A stretch of DNA of 64,000 bases from contig JAPSLP010000027.1 of the NCBI GenBank assembly GCA_031180665.1, positions 1 to 64,000 on the forward strand, in the 5' to 3' direction. This document shows, in pieces, positions 29,197 through 37,796 of this stretch. Source of the DNA: Cupriavidus sp. (GTDB lineage Bacteria; Pseudomonadota; Gammaproteobacteria; Burkholderiales; Burkholderiaceae). Under the pieces are notes generated by a model, which searched no databases, had not been told where the DNA came from, and saw nothing but the letters and a program-made list of their open reading frames with translations. Position 1 is the first letter of the stretch. Each line of letters opens with the position of its first letter. The translations under genes and the position numbers were made by a program.

Positions 29197-29395
29197 CTGT
29201 CCTTTTGCCTGAGAGATTCACCGTGTCCACCCCGGACCCGGTTTGCCCCTTCGGCGGCCGTCATCGTCGAGGGATGGCGGCGCTCTCCAGTTCGTTGTCG
29301 TCTCCAGTCTTCGGTACCTGAGCGTTTCGGGGGTACGCCTTCGGCAGCGCTGCCGCGGCGCTGTCGCGCCGCAGGCTCGCTTTCTCCTGGATGGG
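29197..29395 (-). promoter_or_regulatory. Tandem glycine riboswitch
   Basis: The minus strand shows two glycine aptamers in series: the first begins near GGAGAAAGCGAG and contains CCGAAGGCG and AAACGCTCAGG; the second begins at CTGGAGAGCGCC, contains GCCGAAGGGGCAAACC and ends with the hallmark CTCTCAGGCAAAAGGACAG. This is the standard gcvT-type architecture. Glycine binding would be expected to prevent the terminator at 29149-29194 and turn dadA on. Confidence 0.92.
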
Positions 29396-29485
29396 CGGAC
29401 AGTAACACGGCGCGGCGGCGGCCGCAACGCGAGTTACCGCGGCCCGGCGGGCGGCGTTCCCTTGCGCTCGTGCCTGCTTGTCCGC

Positions 29486-30892
29486 CTATACCTCTCGCGT
29501 CATGCCGCGCAGATCGATCCACTGCTCGAATTGCTCGGCGGTGACATGGCCGGAGGCGATCGCGGCCTCGCGCAGCGACAGGTTGCGGGCCACCGCCAGC
29601 TTGGCGATCTCGGCCGCCTTGTCGTAGCCGATATGCGGGTTCAGCGCGGTGACCGGCATCAGCGACCGCTCGAGCAGCTCGGCGATGCGCGTCCGGTCCG
29701 CTTCGACGCCGGCCACCATGTGTTCGGCGAAGCTGGCCGCCGCGTCGGCCAGCAGGGTCACCGACTGCAGCAGGCTGTAGACGATGACCGGCTTATAGGC
29801 GTTCAGCTCCAGCGTGCCCAGGCCGTTGGCCAGCGTGATGGTGGTGTGGTTGCCGATCACGCGGCAGCAGACCATCGCCAGCGCCTCGGCCTGGGTCGGA
29901 TTGACCTTGCCCGGCATGATCGACGAGCCCGGCTCGTTGGCGGGCAGCTGCAACTCGGCAAAGCCGGCGCGCGGACCGGAGCCCAGCAGCATGAAGTCGC
30001 GCGCAATCTTCAGGAAGGACGAGGCCGTGGTGTTCAGCGCGCCGGATAGGTCGGCCAGCGCGTCATGCGCGGCCTGCAGCGCGTAGCGGTTGGCCGCCGG
30101 TTCGAACGGCAGGCCGGTGTAGTCGGCCAGCGCACGCGCGAAGGCGGCGGCAAAGCCCGGCGGCGCATTGAGGCCGGTGCCGACCGCGGTGCCGCCCTGG
30201 GGCACCGGCATCGCCCGCAGCACGGCCTGATGCAGCCGCGCCTGGGCGTCCGCGACCTGCGCCTGGTAGCCAGAGAATTCCTGGCCCAGCGTCAGCGGCA
30301 CGGCATCCTGCAGATGGGTGCGGCCGACCTTGACGATATCGGCGAACGCCTCGACCTTGCTGCCCAGCGTCTTTTGCAAGGTCTCCAGCGCCGGCAGCAA
30401 CTGGCGCTGCACCGCGCGGGCGGCGGCGATATGCATCGCAGTCGGGAAGCTGTCGTTGGACGACTGGCTCGCATTGACGTGGTCGTTGGGATGCACCGGA
30501 CGCTTGCTGCCGACCTCGCCGCCGAGCAGCTGGATCGCGCGGTTGGCGATCACCTCGTTCAGGTTCATGTTGGTCTGCGTGCCCGAGCCGGTCTGCCAGA
30601 CCGACAGCGGAAACTCGTCGGGCCACTGGCCGGCGATGATCTCCTCGGCGGCCTGCTCGATCGCCTGCGCCAGCCCCGCGTCCAGCACGTTCAGCTCGCG
30701 GTTCGCGCGCGCCGCGCACAGCTTCAGGATCGCAAAGGCCTCGATCAGCGCGGGCGGCATCTTCTCGTTGCCGATGCGGAAGTTCTGGCGCGAGCGCTCG
30801 GTCTGCGCGCCCCACAGGTGGTCGGCGGGAACGGGTACCTGGCCCAGGCTGTCCTGTTCGATGCGGGTCGCTGGGGGCTGCTGATCTGACAT
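29486..30892 (-). CDS. fumC: Class II fumarate hydratase
   Basis: The iron-independent, oxygen-stable fumarase of the TCA cycle, interconverting fumarate and malate. The 468-residue protein matches the family length and carries the superfamily signature GSSIMPGKVNPTQAE (about residues 320-334, the mobile catalytic loop with its Ser), plus SGTQTNMNLNEVIANRA and ASQSSNDSFPTAMHIA. The ATG is preceded by GAGGAGCC on the minus strand. It lies between the glycine riboswitch and a diguanylate cyclase gene and looks monocistronic. No lyase other than fumarase fits these motifs as well. Confidence 0.95.
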   Translation of the reverse strand: MSDQQPPATRIEQDSLGQVPVPADHLWGAQTERSRQNFRIGNEKMPPALIEAFAILKLCAARANRELNVLDAGLAQAIEQAAEEIIAGQWPDEFPLSVWQTGSGTQTNMNLNEVIANRAIQLLGGEVGSKRPVHPNDHVNASQSSNDSFPTAMHIAAARAVQRQLLPALETLQKTLGSKVEAFADIVKVGRTHLQDAVPLTLGQEFSGYQAQVADAQARLHQAVLRAMPVPQGGTAVGTGLNAPPGFAAAFARALADYTGLPFEPAANRYALQAAHDALADLSGALNTTASSFLKIARDFMLLGSGPRAGFAELQLPANEPGSSIMPGKVNPTQAEALAMVCCRVIGNHTTITLANGLGTLELNAYKPVIVYSLLQSVTLLADAAASFAEHMVAGVEADRTRIAELLERSLMPVTALNPHIGYDKAAEIAKLAVARNLSLREAAIASGHVTAEQFEQWIDLRGMTREV

Positions 30893-30983
30893 GACTGGCT
30901 CCTCTGAACGGACGAACGGTTCGAATCGATCTTCTAGGATACGCCGCCGGAACTACCGACGCTGCGCCGGCGGGGGAGGCGGC

Positions 30984-33062
30984 CTACGGGCGGTCCTCCC
31001 GCGAGCGGCTCGCCAGTTCCGGCGGGCCGATCTCGAAGCGGCCGCGTCCGCCGCCCTTGGCGCGGTACAGCAGCGCATCGGCCTCCTTGGCGAGCTGCTG
31101 CCCCGTGATCGGGGCACCCTGGTACAGCGCGATGCCGATGCTGACATTGACGTCGACGAAGGCGCCCTCGATGAAAAAGCGGCGGCCCACCGAATGCAGG
31201 ATCGCGCTGGCGACGCGCACCGCGACATCGGGCCGGTCGATGTCCTCCATCACGATGGCGAACTCGTCGCCGCCCAGGCGCGCCACCGCGTCGCGCTCGC
31301 GCACGCAGCGCTGCACGCGCTTGGCGAAGCTCTGCAGCAGCTGGTCCCCGGCCGCGTGGCCATAGTGGTCGTTGACCGCCTTGAAGCGGTCCATGTCGAG
31401 GTACAGCAGCGCCATCATCCGCTCCTGCGAGCGGCTGCGCGCCATCGCCTCGGCCAGCCGCGTCTCGAAGGCGCTGCGGTTCAGCAGCTGCGTCAGGTGG
31501 TCCAGGCGCGAGATCTGCGCCAGCCGCAGCGTTTCGAGCTTGCGCGCGGTGATGTCCTGCACATGGACATGCACGCCCTCGACGCGGCTGCCGTCGGCGC
31601 TCCATTCGGGACGGAAATTGGTCTCGGTGCAGTGGTAGTCGGGATCGTGGAACTCGGTCTCGAAGGTGACCGCGGTGCCGGCCAGCGCCTGCTGCAGATA
31701 GGGCTGGATGCGCGCGTAGCGGGCCTCGCCCAGCAGTTCGCGCAGCGGCATGCCGCGCAATCGATCGAGCGGGATGCCGAAGGTGCGCTCGTAGGCGAGG
31801 TTGGTGAAGACGTAGCGCTCGTCCGTGTCGATGAAGGCCAGCAGCGAGGGCAGGGTGTCGGTGACCGCGCGCAGCCGCGCTTCGCTGCGGTGCAGCTGTT
31901 CGCGGCGCTCGCGCACGTCGCGCATCAGCCGCGCGAAGGCGCGCGCCAGCACGCCGATCTCGTCATGGCGCTGCGTCGACAGCCGCTCATAGGCCGACAG
32001 GTCGCGCGTGCTGTCGCGCACCACGCGGCGCAAGTGCGCCAGCGGCGCGAACATCCAGTGCACCGCGAACCAGTTCAGCATCGCCACCATGCCGACCGCG
32101 ACTGCCGACCACAGCAGGAAGCGCTGCTGCATCGCGTGCAGGGGCTGGAAGGCCTCCTTGGCCGGCAGCACCGCGACCAGTTCCCACCCGGTGGTCGCCA
32201 TCAGATACCGTGCGATGACCGGTTCGCGCGGGGTCAGGAATTCGAAAGTGGCCGCAGTCGCGTGCACCCCGCACGTCTCGCCGTGCGCGCGCGCCGGCCG
32301 CCCCACCTGCTGCTGCAGCCGGTGCTGGACGTACACCGGTTCGGGACCGGCCGACACCAGGCAATAGAAGCCGGTGGTGCCGATCGGGCTGTGCGGCACT
32401 TCCACCAGGAAGTTCGAGCGTGCCAGGTCGATCCAGCCGCCCACCAGGCCGAGGAAGGTCTTGTCGTCCGAGACGATCGGCACGGCCAGCAGCACGCCGA
32501 CCGAGCCGTCGGCCCGCGCCCGGATTGGCGGACTGATCACCGGCGCCAGCGTGCGTGCGGCCTCGCGAAAGTAGGTGCGATCCGCAACCGATATCTGCGT
32601 GCCATCGCGGGCCAGCAGCATGCCCTTGGCGTCGACCACGACGGCGCCGTTGAACGAGCCGGAAATCGGCAGCGCGCGGGTCAGCATCGCGCGCAACTGG
32701 GCCGGCGGCGCGTCCATCATGGTCTTGAGCTGCGGGGCCAGGTGTTCGAGCAGGATCAGGCGGTCGGTGACCGCCGTGTCGAGCTGCTCGGCCGTGAGCT
32801 TGACGACGGAATCCTGTTGCGCCTGCAGCGCCGCACGCAGGTCGGCATGGGCGGATTGCAGCGAGCCGAGCACAATGGCGGCGCCGAGCACGGTCGACAG
32901 GCCGGCGGTGACCAGCGCGATGCGGGTCGTCAACGACAGCGCGAAACGCGGACGACGGGACTGTGCCGCGGCAGGCTGCTCGCGGCGATTGTCGTTCGGT
33001 CTGTCGTTGGGGCCTTTCTGTGGTGCGTTGGGCGAGGCGTCGAGCAAGGGGGACGGGTGCAT
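30984..33062 (-). CDS. Membrane diguanylate cyclase (dCache-HAMP-PAS-GGDEF)
   Basis: A 692-residue protein that should synthesise cyclic-di-GMP. Order of parts: cytoplasmic lead, TM helix about 47-68, a periplasmic double-Cache-like sensor to about 300, TM helix about 303-326, HAMP, a PAS domain (about 395-510, LPSLLAFIDTDERYVFTNLAYERTFG) and a GGDEF domain. The active site reads RLGGDEFAIV near residue 598, fully canonical, and an RxxD product-inhibition site (RERD) lies five residues before it. The divergent neighbour is a GGDEF-EAL protein, so the pair may form a local cyclic-di-GMP circuit. The signal for the sensor is unknown. Confidence 0.92.
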   Translation of the reverse strand: MHPSPLLDASPNAPQKGPNDRPNDNRREQPAAAQSRRPRFALSLTTRIALVTAGLSTVLGAAIVLGSLQSAHADLRAALQAQQDSVVKLTAEQLDTAVTDRLILLEHLAPQLKTMMDAPPAQLRAMLTRALPISGSFNGAVVVDAKGMLLARDGTQISVADRTYFREAARTLAPVISPPIRARADGSVGVLLAVPIVSDDKTFLGLVGGWIDLARSNFLVEVPHSPIGTTGFYCLVSAGPEPVYVQHRLQQQVGRPARAHGETCGVHATAATFEFLTPREPVIARYLMATTGWELVAVLPAKEAFQPLHAMQQRFLLWSAVAVGMVAMLNWFAVHWMFAPLAHLRRVVRDSTRDLSAYERLSTQRHDEIGVLARAFARLMRDVRERREQLHRSEARLRAVTDTLPSLLAFIDTDERYVFTNLAYERTFGIPLDRLRGMPLRELLGEARYARIQPYLQQALAGTAVTFETEFHDPDYHCTETNFRPEWSADGSRVEGVHVHVQDITARKLETLRLAQISRLDHLTQLLNRSAFETRLAEAMARSRSQERMMALLYLDMDRFKAVNDHYGHAAGDQLLQSFAKRVQRCVRERDAVARLGGDEFAIVMEDIDRPDVAVRVASAILHSVGRRFFIEGAFVDVNVSIGIALYQGAPITGQQLAKEADALLYRAKGGGRGRFEIGPPELASRSREDRP

Positions 33063-33301
33063 TGCATGCCCGCAAGGGCGTTCCCCGGGTCGGCGGGTTC
33101 CGTAGGCGCCACCGTATCACATCGAGCGGCATGGTGCGAGTAGCGCCCGCAGGGGCGATCCGCCGCCGCAAAGTGCCTTTCGCGCGGTATAGTCCCAGCC
33201 GTGATCCGAGCCTGGACGCCAGCGGCATCGGTGCCGGTCACGACGCTCGCGCCGCGCCCCGGCGCATTCCATCCAGGCCGCCCGCCCGCCTTGCTATCGC
33301 G
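33063..33301. promoter_or_regulatory. Divergent promoter region of the two cyclic-di-GMP genes
   Basis: Both genes must be expressed from this 239-bp space. A GGTATAGTCCC stretch near 33187-33197 resembles a -10 region facing right. No regulator site is identified. Confidence 0.35.
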
Positions 33302-36124
33302 ATGAAACTGCCTTCGCTCCCTCCCGCCGTCCTGGCTCTGCTGGTCGTGGCCGCCGGCGCCTGCGTCACCGCGGTGGCCGCCGTGCAGACTGCCGCGTTG
33401 AGCGAGCGGGCCGCCTCGCAGCGGCTCGATGCGATGCTGGCGACGAGCGTGATGGCGGTGCGCCAGCGGCTCGACACCGGCGAGCGTCTGCTGCGCGGTG
33501 CCAGCGGCCTGCTGGCGGCGCACCCCGAGACCACGCGCGACCAATGGCGGGCCTATATGCTGGCCACGCAGGTCGACGATCTGCCGGCCGGCATCCACTC
33601 GGTCGGCTATGCCCGACTGACCGAAGCCTCCGGGCTGGACGCGCTGATCGACACCGTCCGGGCCGACGGCCTTCCCGCCTTCGACGTGTTTCCGCGCGGC
33701 GAGCGCGAGATCTACGCGCCAGGCATCTATGTCGAGCCCTTCGCCGGCCGCACCATCGGCGCGCTGGGCTTCGATCATCTGTCCGACCCGGTACGCCGCG
33801 CGGCGGCCGAAGCGGCGCGCGACGCGATGCAGGCGCGCATGACCTCGCGTGTGTCGCTGTTGCGCGAGACCCATCGCAGCGTCGCGCTGCAAGGCACGGT
33901 GCTGTATCTGCCGGTCTACCGCAACGGCATGCCGCTGAACTCAGTGCAAGAGCGCCGGCAGGCGTTGCTCGGTTATGCCTATGCCGCCTACGGGCTCGGC
34001 GATCTGTTGGCCGACGCTGCGGCCCTCCATGGCGGCAAGCTTTCCCTGTCGCTGTACCAGGGGCGGCCCTCCGTTGCCAGCACCTTGCTGCTGGCCCGGG
34101 CAGGGGGCGAGGCGGCGCCGCGCACGCATTCGCATCCGCTGCGCCAGCGCGATCGCGAGTTGTCGTTCGGCGGCCAGGTCTGGACCGTGCGCGCGACCAC
34201 GCTGCCCGCCTTTGAGGACGGCGGCCCGGGCGCTCCGGTACCGCTGGTGATCGCGGCCGGCACGCTCGGCACCGCGCTGCTCGGCGCTCTGGTGTGGCAT
34301 CTGGCCGCGCGGCGCCGCAACGCCGAACGCGCCAGGCAGTCGGCCGATGTGGTGGCCCAGCGGCACGCGCGCCTGCTCGACCATGCGCCGATCTGCGTGA
34401 TCGCCTTCGACCGGCACGGCACCATCACGTCGATCAATCGGCCCGGCGAGCAGATACTGTGGTACCAGGCGCACGAACTGGTCGGGCGTATTCCTTACAG
34501 CGCGCTGCACGAGCCGGGCGAACTGGCCGCGCGTGCGCGCGCGTTGTCCGCCGAGCTCGGCCAGACGGTGGCGCCGGGTTTCGAAGCGCTGATCGCCAAG
34601 CCGCGCCTCGGGCTGGTCGACGAGCACACCTGGCACTACGTCCGCAAGGGCGGCTCGACGCTGCCCGTGCAGCTGACGCTGTTGCCGCTGCCGCGGCCCG
34701 GTGGCGATGGCGGCAAGCGCCACGGCGAGGCCGCGCAGGACGGCACCGGCGGCTATCTGGCGATCGCGCACGATTTGACCGAGCGCCGCCGCGCCGATGC
34801 CTATATCGATCACCTCGCGCACCACGACATCCTGACCGGGCTGCCCAACCGCGACTATCTGAGCGGACGTGCCGATGCGTTGCTGCAGGCGATCGGGGCA
34901 CGCGACGGACGGGTGGCGCTGCTGCTGATCGATCTGGACCAGTTCAAGCGCATCAACGACTCGCTCGGACACCATGTCGGCGACGATGTGCTGCGGACCA
35001 TGGCGGACCGGCTGCGCGCGGCCGTGCGCCGTGCCGATCTGGCGGCGCGGATGGATGGCGACGAGTTCGCCGTGGTGTTGTCCGACATTGCCGACGAAAG
35101 CGAGGCCGAACTGGCCGCCGCCAAGATCGTGGCGCGGCTGTCCGAGGAATTGCGGCTGGGCAGCGTGCGGCTGCGCGTGGTGCCGTCGATCGGCATGGCG
35201 CTGTTCCCGGCCGATGGCAATACCGTCGCCGACCTGCTGCAGGCGGCCGATGCGGCGCTGCACGCCGCCAAGCAGGGCGGCCGCGGCCAGGTGCGCCGCT
35301 TCTCGCGTGACATGAAGGAGGCGTCGCTGGTCCGCTTCACCATCGAGGGGCTGCTGCGGCGCGCGCTGGTCGAGCAGGAATTCACGCTGCGCTATCAGCC
35401 GCTGGTCGAGACCGCCAGCCAGCGCATCGTCGGCGTCGAGACGCTGATCTCCTGGCACACCGCCGAGCGCGGCGCGATGCAGCCGGCCCAGTTCATCCCG
35501 ATCGCCGAGCAGTGCGGACTGATCGTGCCGATCAGCGAATGGGTATTGGCGACCGCGTGCCGCGAGATCCAGACGCTGCGGATGCGCACCGGCATCGACC
35601 TGGAGGTGGCGGTCAATATCTCGCCGCCGCATCTGCAGCAGCCGGACTTTCCCGCCCTGGTCGATCGCTGCCTGCGCGAGAGCGGCCTGCCGGCCCGCAA
35701 TCTGGCGATCGAAGTCACCGAAGGCATCCTGATCGAGGGCACGCCGCAGACCATCGAGGCGTTCCGCGGCATTCGGGCGCTTGGCGTCAGCCTGTCGATC
35801 GACGACTTCGGTACCGGGTATTCGGGTTTGAGCTATCTGACGCGGCTGCCGATCAACAAGCTCAAGATCGACCGCTCCTTCGTCGCCAATCTGACCGAGG
35901 GCGACGGCAATGGCGAAGACCGGGCGGTGGTGGCGGCGATCATCGCGCTTGGCCACCAGTTGCGGCTGCAGGTAGTTGCCGAAGGCGTGGAAACCGCAGA
36001 GCAGTTCCGCTTCCTGCGGGAACAGGGCTGCGACGCGGTGCAGGGCTTCCTGTTCGGTGCCGGCGTGCCGCTGGCGGAGCTGATCGAGCGCTGCGAGCGG
36101 GGCGTCACGGTACAGGCGGTCTAG
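33302..36124 (+). CDS. CHASE-PAS-GGDEF-EAL cyclic-di-GMP protein
   Basis: A 940-residue membrane protein with TM helix about 8-28, a periplasmic CHASE sensor (about 50-230; VSLLRETHRSVALQGTVLYLPVY is typical), TM helix about 313-336, PAS (about 355-480), GGDEF (about 500-660) and EAL (about 675-930). The GGDEF motif is changed to DGDEF near residue 584, so cyclase activity is doubtful. The EAL signature is ETL near 713, a known tolerated variant, and the other catalytic elements (NISPPHLQ, EVTEG, DDFGTG near 833, KIDRSFV, AEGVET) are present, so phosphodiesterase activity is likely. It is divergent from a diguanylate cyclase. Confidence 0.92.
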   Translation: MKLPSLPPAVLALLVVAAGACVTAVAAVQTAALSERAASQRLDAMLATSVMAVRQRLDTGERLLRGASGLLAAHPETTRDQWRAYMLATQVDDLPAGIHSVGYARLTEASGLDALIDTVRADGLPAFDVFPRGEREIYAPGIYVEPFAGRTIGALGFDHLSDPVRRAAAEAARDAMQARMTSRVSLLRETHRSVALQGTVLYLPVYRNGMPLNSVQERRQALLGYAYAAYGLGDLLADAAALHGGKLSLSLYQGRPSVASTLLLARAGGEAAPRTHSHPLRQRDRELSFGGQVWTVRATTLPAFEDGGPGAPVPLVIAAGTLGTALLGALVWHLAARRRNAERARQSADVVAQRHARLLDHAPICVIAFDRHGTITSINRPGEQILWYQAHELVGRIPYSALHEPGELAARARALSAELGQTVAPGFEALIAKPRLGLVDEHTWHYVRKGGSTLPVQLTLLPLPRPGGDGGKRHGEAAQDGTGGYLAIAHDLTERRRADAYIDHLAHHDILTGLPNRDYLSGRADALLQAIGARDGRVALLLIDLDQFKRINDSLGHHVGDDVLRTMADRLRAAVRRADLAARMDGDEFAVVLSDIADESEAELAAAKIVARLSEELRLGSVRLRVVPSIGMALFPADGNTVADLLQAADAALHAAKQGGRGQVRRFSRDMKEASLVRFTIEGLLRRALVEQEFTLRYQPLVETASQRIVGVETLISWHTAERGAMQPAQFIPIAEQCGLIVPISEWVLATACREIQTLRMRTGIDLEVAVNISPPHLQQPDFPALVDRCLRESGLPARNLAIEVTEGILIEGTPQTIEAFRGIRALGVSLSIDDFGTGYSGLSYLTRLPINKLKIDRSFVANLTEGDGNGEDRAVVAAIIALGHQLRLQVVAEGVETAEQFRFLREQGCDAVQGFLFGAGVPLAELIERCERGVTVQAV

Positions 36125-36218
36125 CGCGGTGCAGGGGGCGGTCCGCAGAAACGGGTACGTTCGCGGTATTTTGCGGCGCCGCAATGCCGCTGTATCCGGC
36201 TCCGCGGGCTGCGGCACC
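36125..36218. other. Short space after the GGDEF-EAL gene
   Basis: It contains the last copy of the dispersed 16-bp motif (36144) and no other recognisable element. The rest of the gap up to EamA (36219-36537) is described under the small RNA and the 22-bp repeat. Confidence 0.4.
36144..36159 (+). repeat. Dispersed 16-bp motif, copy 12
   Basis: Exact CGCAGAAACGGGTACG, 20 bp after the GGDEF-EAL stop codon. No further copy is seen in the remaining 28 kb. Confidence 0.9.
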
Positions 36219-36326
36219 AAAAAAAGAAGCCGCCAGTTGCCTGGCGGCTCGTCGGGAATGCGTCGGAGGGGTCAATTAACTCTGGCGCAGGGCAGAGTTT
36301 AATTTCACTTAAGACGTTTTGTCACG
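36219..36326 (-). ncRNA. Candidate trans-acting small RNA of about 108 nt
   Basis: On the minus strand a promoter-like TTGACC (36356-36361) and AATATT (36333-36338) stand 17 bp apart. The predicted transcript has a hairpin AACTCTG/CAGAGTT, then an unpaired stretch containing CCCCTCC (complementary to Shine-Dalgarno sequences), then a terminator AGCCGCCAG-GCAA-CTGGCGGCT with a TTCTTTTTTT tail. This is the architecture of Hfq-dependent regulatory RNAs. No known family was recognised and no open reading frame fits. Confidence 0.6.
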
Positions 36327-36480
36327 GCTTGTAATATTTACCCTTCCCCGTGTGGGGTCAAGCTGACGCCGTCGCGCAACAGTTGCGTCCTGACATCACC
36401 GACCCCGGCGGAAGGACGATGCGCATGTCCGAAAACGGCTTGCCATTGACGGCCGACCGGCGTCAAATCCGCGCAACGGC

Positions 36481-36533
36481 GCCGATCCACCGGCGCTCCC
36501 TCGCCGATCCACCGGCGCTCCGTCGCCGATCCC
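36481..36533 (+). repeat. 22-bp tandem repeat in the EamA leader
   Basis: GCCGATCCACCGGCGCTCCC and TC form the first 22-bp unit, repeated once with one change and then begun a third time, ending 4 bp before the EamA start codon. It occupies the place of the ribosome binding site. Confidence 0.8.
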
Positions 36534-36537
36534 GCCA

Positions 36538-37449
36538 ATGACCCCCGCCGATTTCCTCCGCCTGCTCTCGCTGTCCGCCATCTGGGGCGCCAGCTTCCTG
36601 TTCATCCGTGTCGGTGCGCCGGTACTCGGTCCGCTGACCGCCGCCTTCGTGCGTGTGCTGATCGGCGCGCTGGCGTTGGCGGCGATTCTCGTCGCGCTGC
36701 GTGTCCGGTGGGACATGCGCGGCAAATGGGGCCGCGTGATGGTGCTGGGCGCCATCAACTCCGGCATTCCCTTCGTGATGTACTCGATTGCCGCACTGTG
36801 GTTGCCCGCCGGCTATTCGGCGGTCTTCAACGCGATGACGCCGCTGATGGGCGTGCTGATCGGCGCGCTGTTCTTCGCCGAGCGGATGACCTTGGGCAAG
36901 GCCGCGGGCGTACTGATCGGCGTGGCGGGCGTGGCGGTATTGACGCGGACCGGCCCGGTCGCGTTCAGCGTTGAAGTGCTCTTGGGCGCCCTCGCATGCC
37001 TTACCGCAACCGCCTGCTATGGATTGGCCGGCTTCCTGACGCGCCGCTGGGTCAGTCAGCAGGGCGGGCTCGATGCGCGGCTGGTAGCGGCGGGCAGCAT
37101 GATCGGCGCGACGGTGTTCCTGCTGCCGTTCTGCGTCGCGGCCCTGATTCGCGAGAACACACTGCCGGCGGCAAGCGCCGGCGTCTGGGCGGCGATGGCC
37201 GCACTGGGCATCGTCTGTACCGCCCTGGCTTATATCCTGTACTTCCGGCTGATCGCCGATATCGGACCGGTGCGGGCGCTCAGCGTCACCTTCCTGATTC
37301 CGCCGTTCGGCATCGTATGGGGCGCGGTGTTTCTTGGCGAGTCGCTGTCCTGGGCGCACGCGGTGGGCGGGGCGCTGATTGGCGCGGCGTTGTGGCTGGT
37401 GTTGAGGCCGGCGACGGTGCCGGCGGTGCCGGCGGCCGGGCGGCCGTGA
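36538..37449 (+). CDS. EamA/DMT-family permease
   Basis: A 303-residue drug/metabolite exporter with ten transmembrane helices made of two EamA halves (about 5-135 and 150-288). The start LSLSAIWGASFLFIRVG is the conserved first helix, and the second half repeats the pattern down to ALIGAALWLVL. Substrates of this branch are usually amino acids or other small metabolites; nothing narrows it here. There is no Shine-Dalgarno upstream; the leader is a 22-bp repeat. The stop codon is inside a 15-bp duplication. Confidence 0.85.
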   Translation: MTPADFLRLLSLSAIWGASFLFIRVGAPVLGPLTAAFVRVLIGALALAAILVALRVRWDMRGKWGRVMVLGAINSGIPFVMYSIAALWLPAGYSAVFNAMTPLMGVLIGALFFAERMTLGKAAGVLIGVAGVAVLTRTGPVAFSVEVLLGALACLTATACYGLAGFLTRRWVSQQGGLDARLVAAGSMIGATVFLLPFCVAALIRENTLPAASAGVWAAMAALGIVCTALAYILYFRLIADIGPVRALSVTFLIPPFGIVWGAVFLGESLSWAHAVGGALIGAALWLVLRPATVPAVPAAGRP

Positions 37450-37474
37450 CCTGACTGCGCGTGACCTGACTGCG
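37445..37474 (+). repeat. 15-bp duplication at the EamA stop codon
   Basis: CGTGACCTGACTGCG occurs twice in a row; the first copy contains the EamA TGA (37447-37449). Confidence 0.85.
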
Positions 37475-37505
37475 AGGGCGATCGCATGAGGCGGCGTCCG
37501 GCCGC

Positions 37506-37796
37506 CTAGGCCGCCGCCGCCCCAGCCCCGCGGCTGCCCTGGCCGGCAAGACTGGCGGCGACGTTATAGCGTGCGCGCACCAGCATGATGACCTGCCGCG
37601 CATGGCGCAGATCGCGGACGGCATCGTCGTCGCATCGGCCTGGAAAATCGACCTCTGCGCTCCAGTTGCAGCCCGTATGGTCCGGCCGGTGCACGCACAC
37701 CGCGCGCAGCTGGCAGTCGTGGCACCCGGGCTGCTCGCGCAACTGCCGCGCCAGGATGCGTTTCAGTTCGGTCAATGGCTTGAACAGGCGTTCCAT
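37506..37796 (-). CDS. Small cysteine-rich hypothetical protein
   Basis: A 96-residue protein with a basic, helical start (MERLFKPLTELKRILARQL) and a Cys/His-rich middle: Cys residues in GCHDCQLRAVCVHRPDHTGC and a further Cys at PGRCDDD. The spacing (CxxC, then two or three more Cys) suggests a metal or iron-sulfur site, but I do not recognise the family. An Ala-rich tail ends the protein. The ATG at 37796 is the first with a natural-looking N-terminus. The nearest upstream regulatory element on this strand is a Fur-like box about 420 bp away, which may or may not act on it. Confidence 0.5.
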   Translation of the reverse strand: MERLFKPLTELKRILARQLREQPGCHDCQLRAVCVHRPDHTGCNWSAEVDFPGRCDDDAVRDLRHARQVIMLVRARYNVAASLAGQGSRGAGAAAA

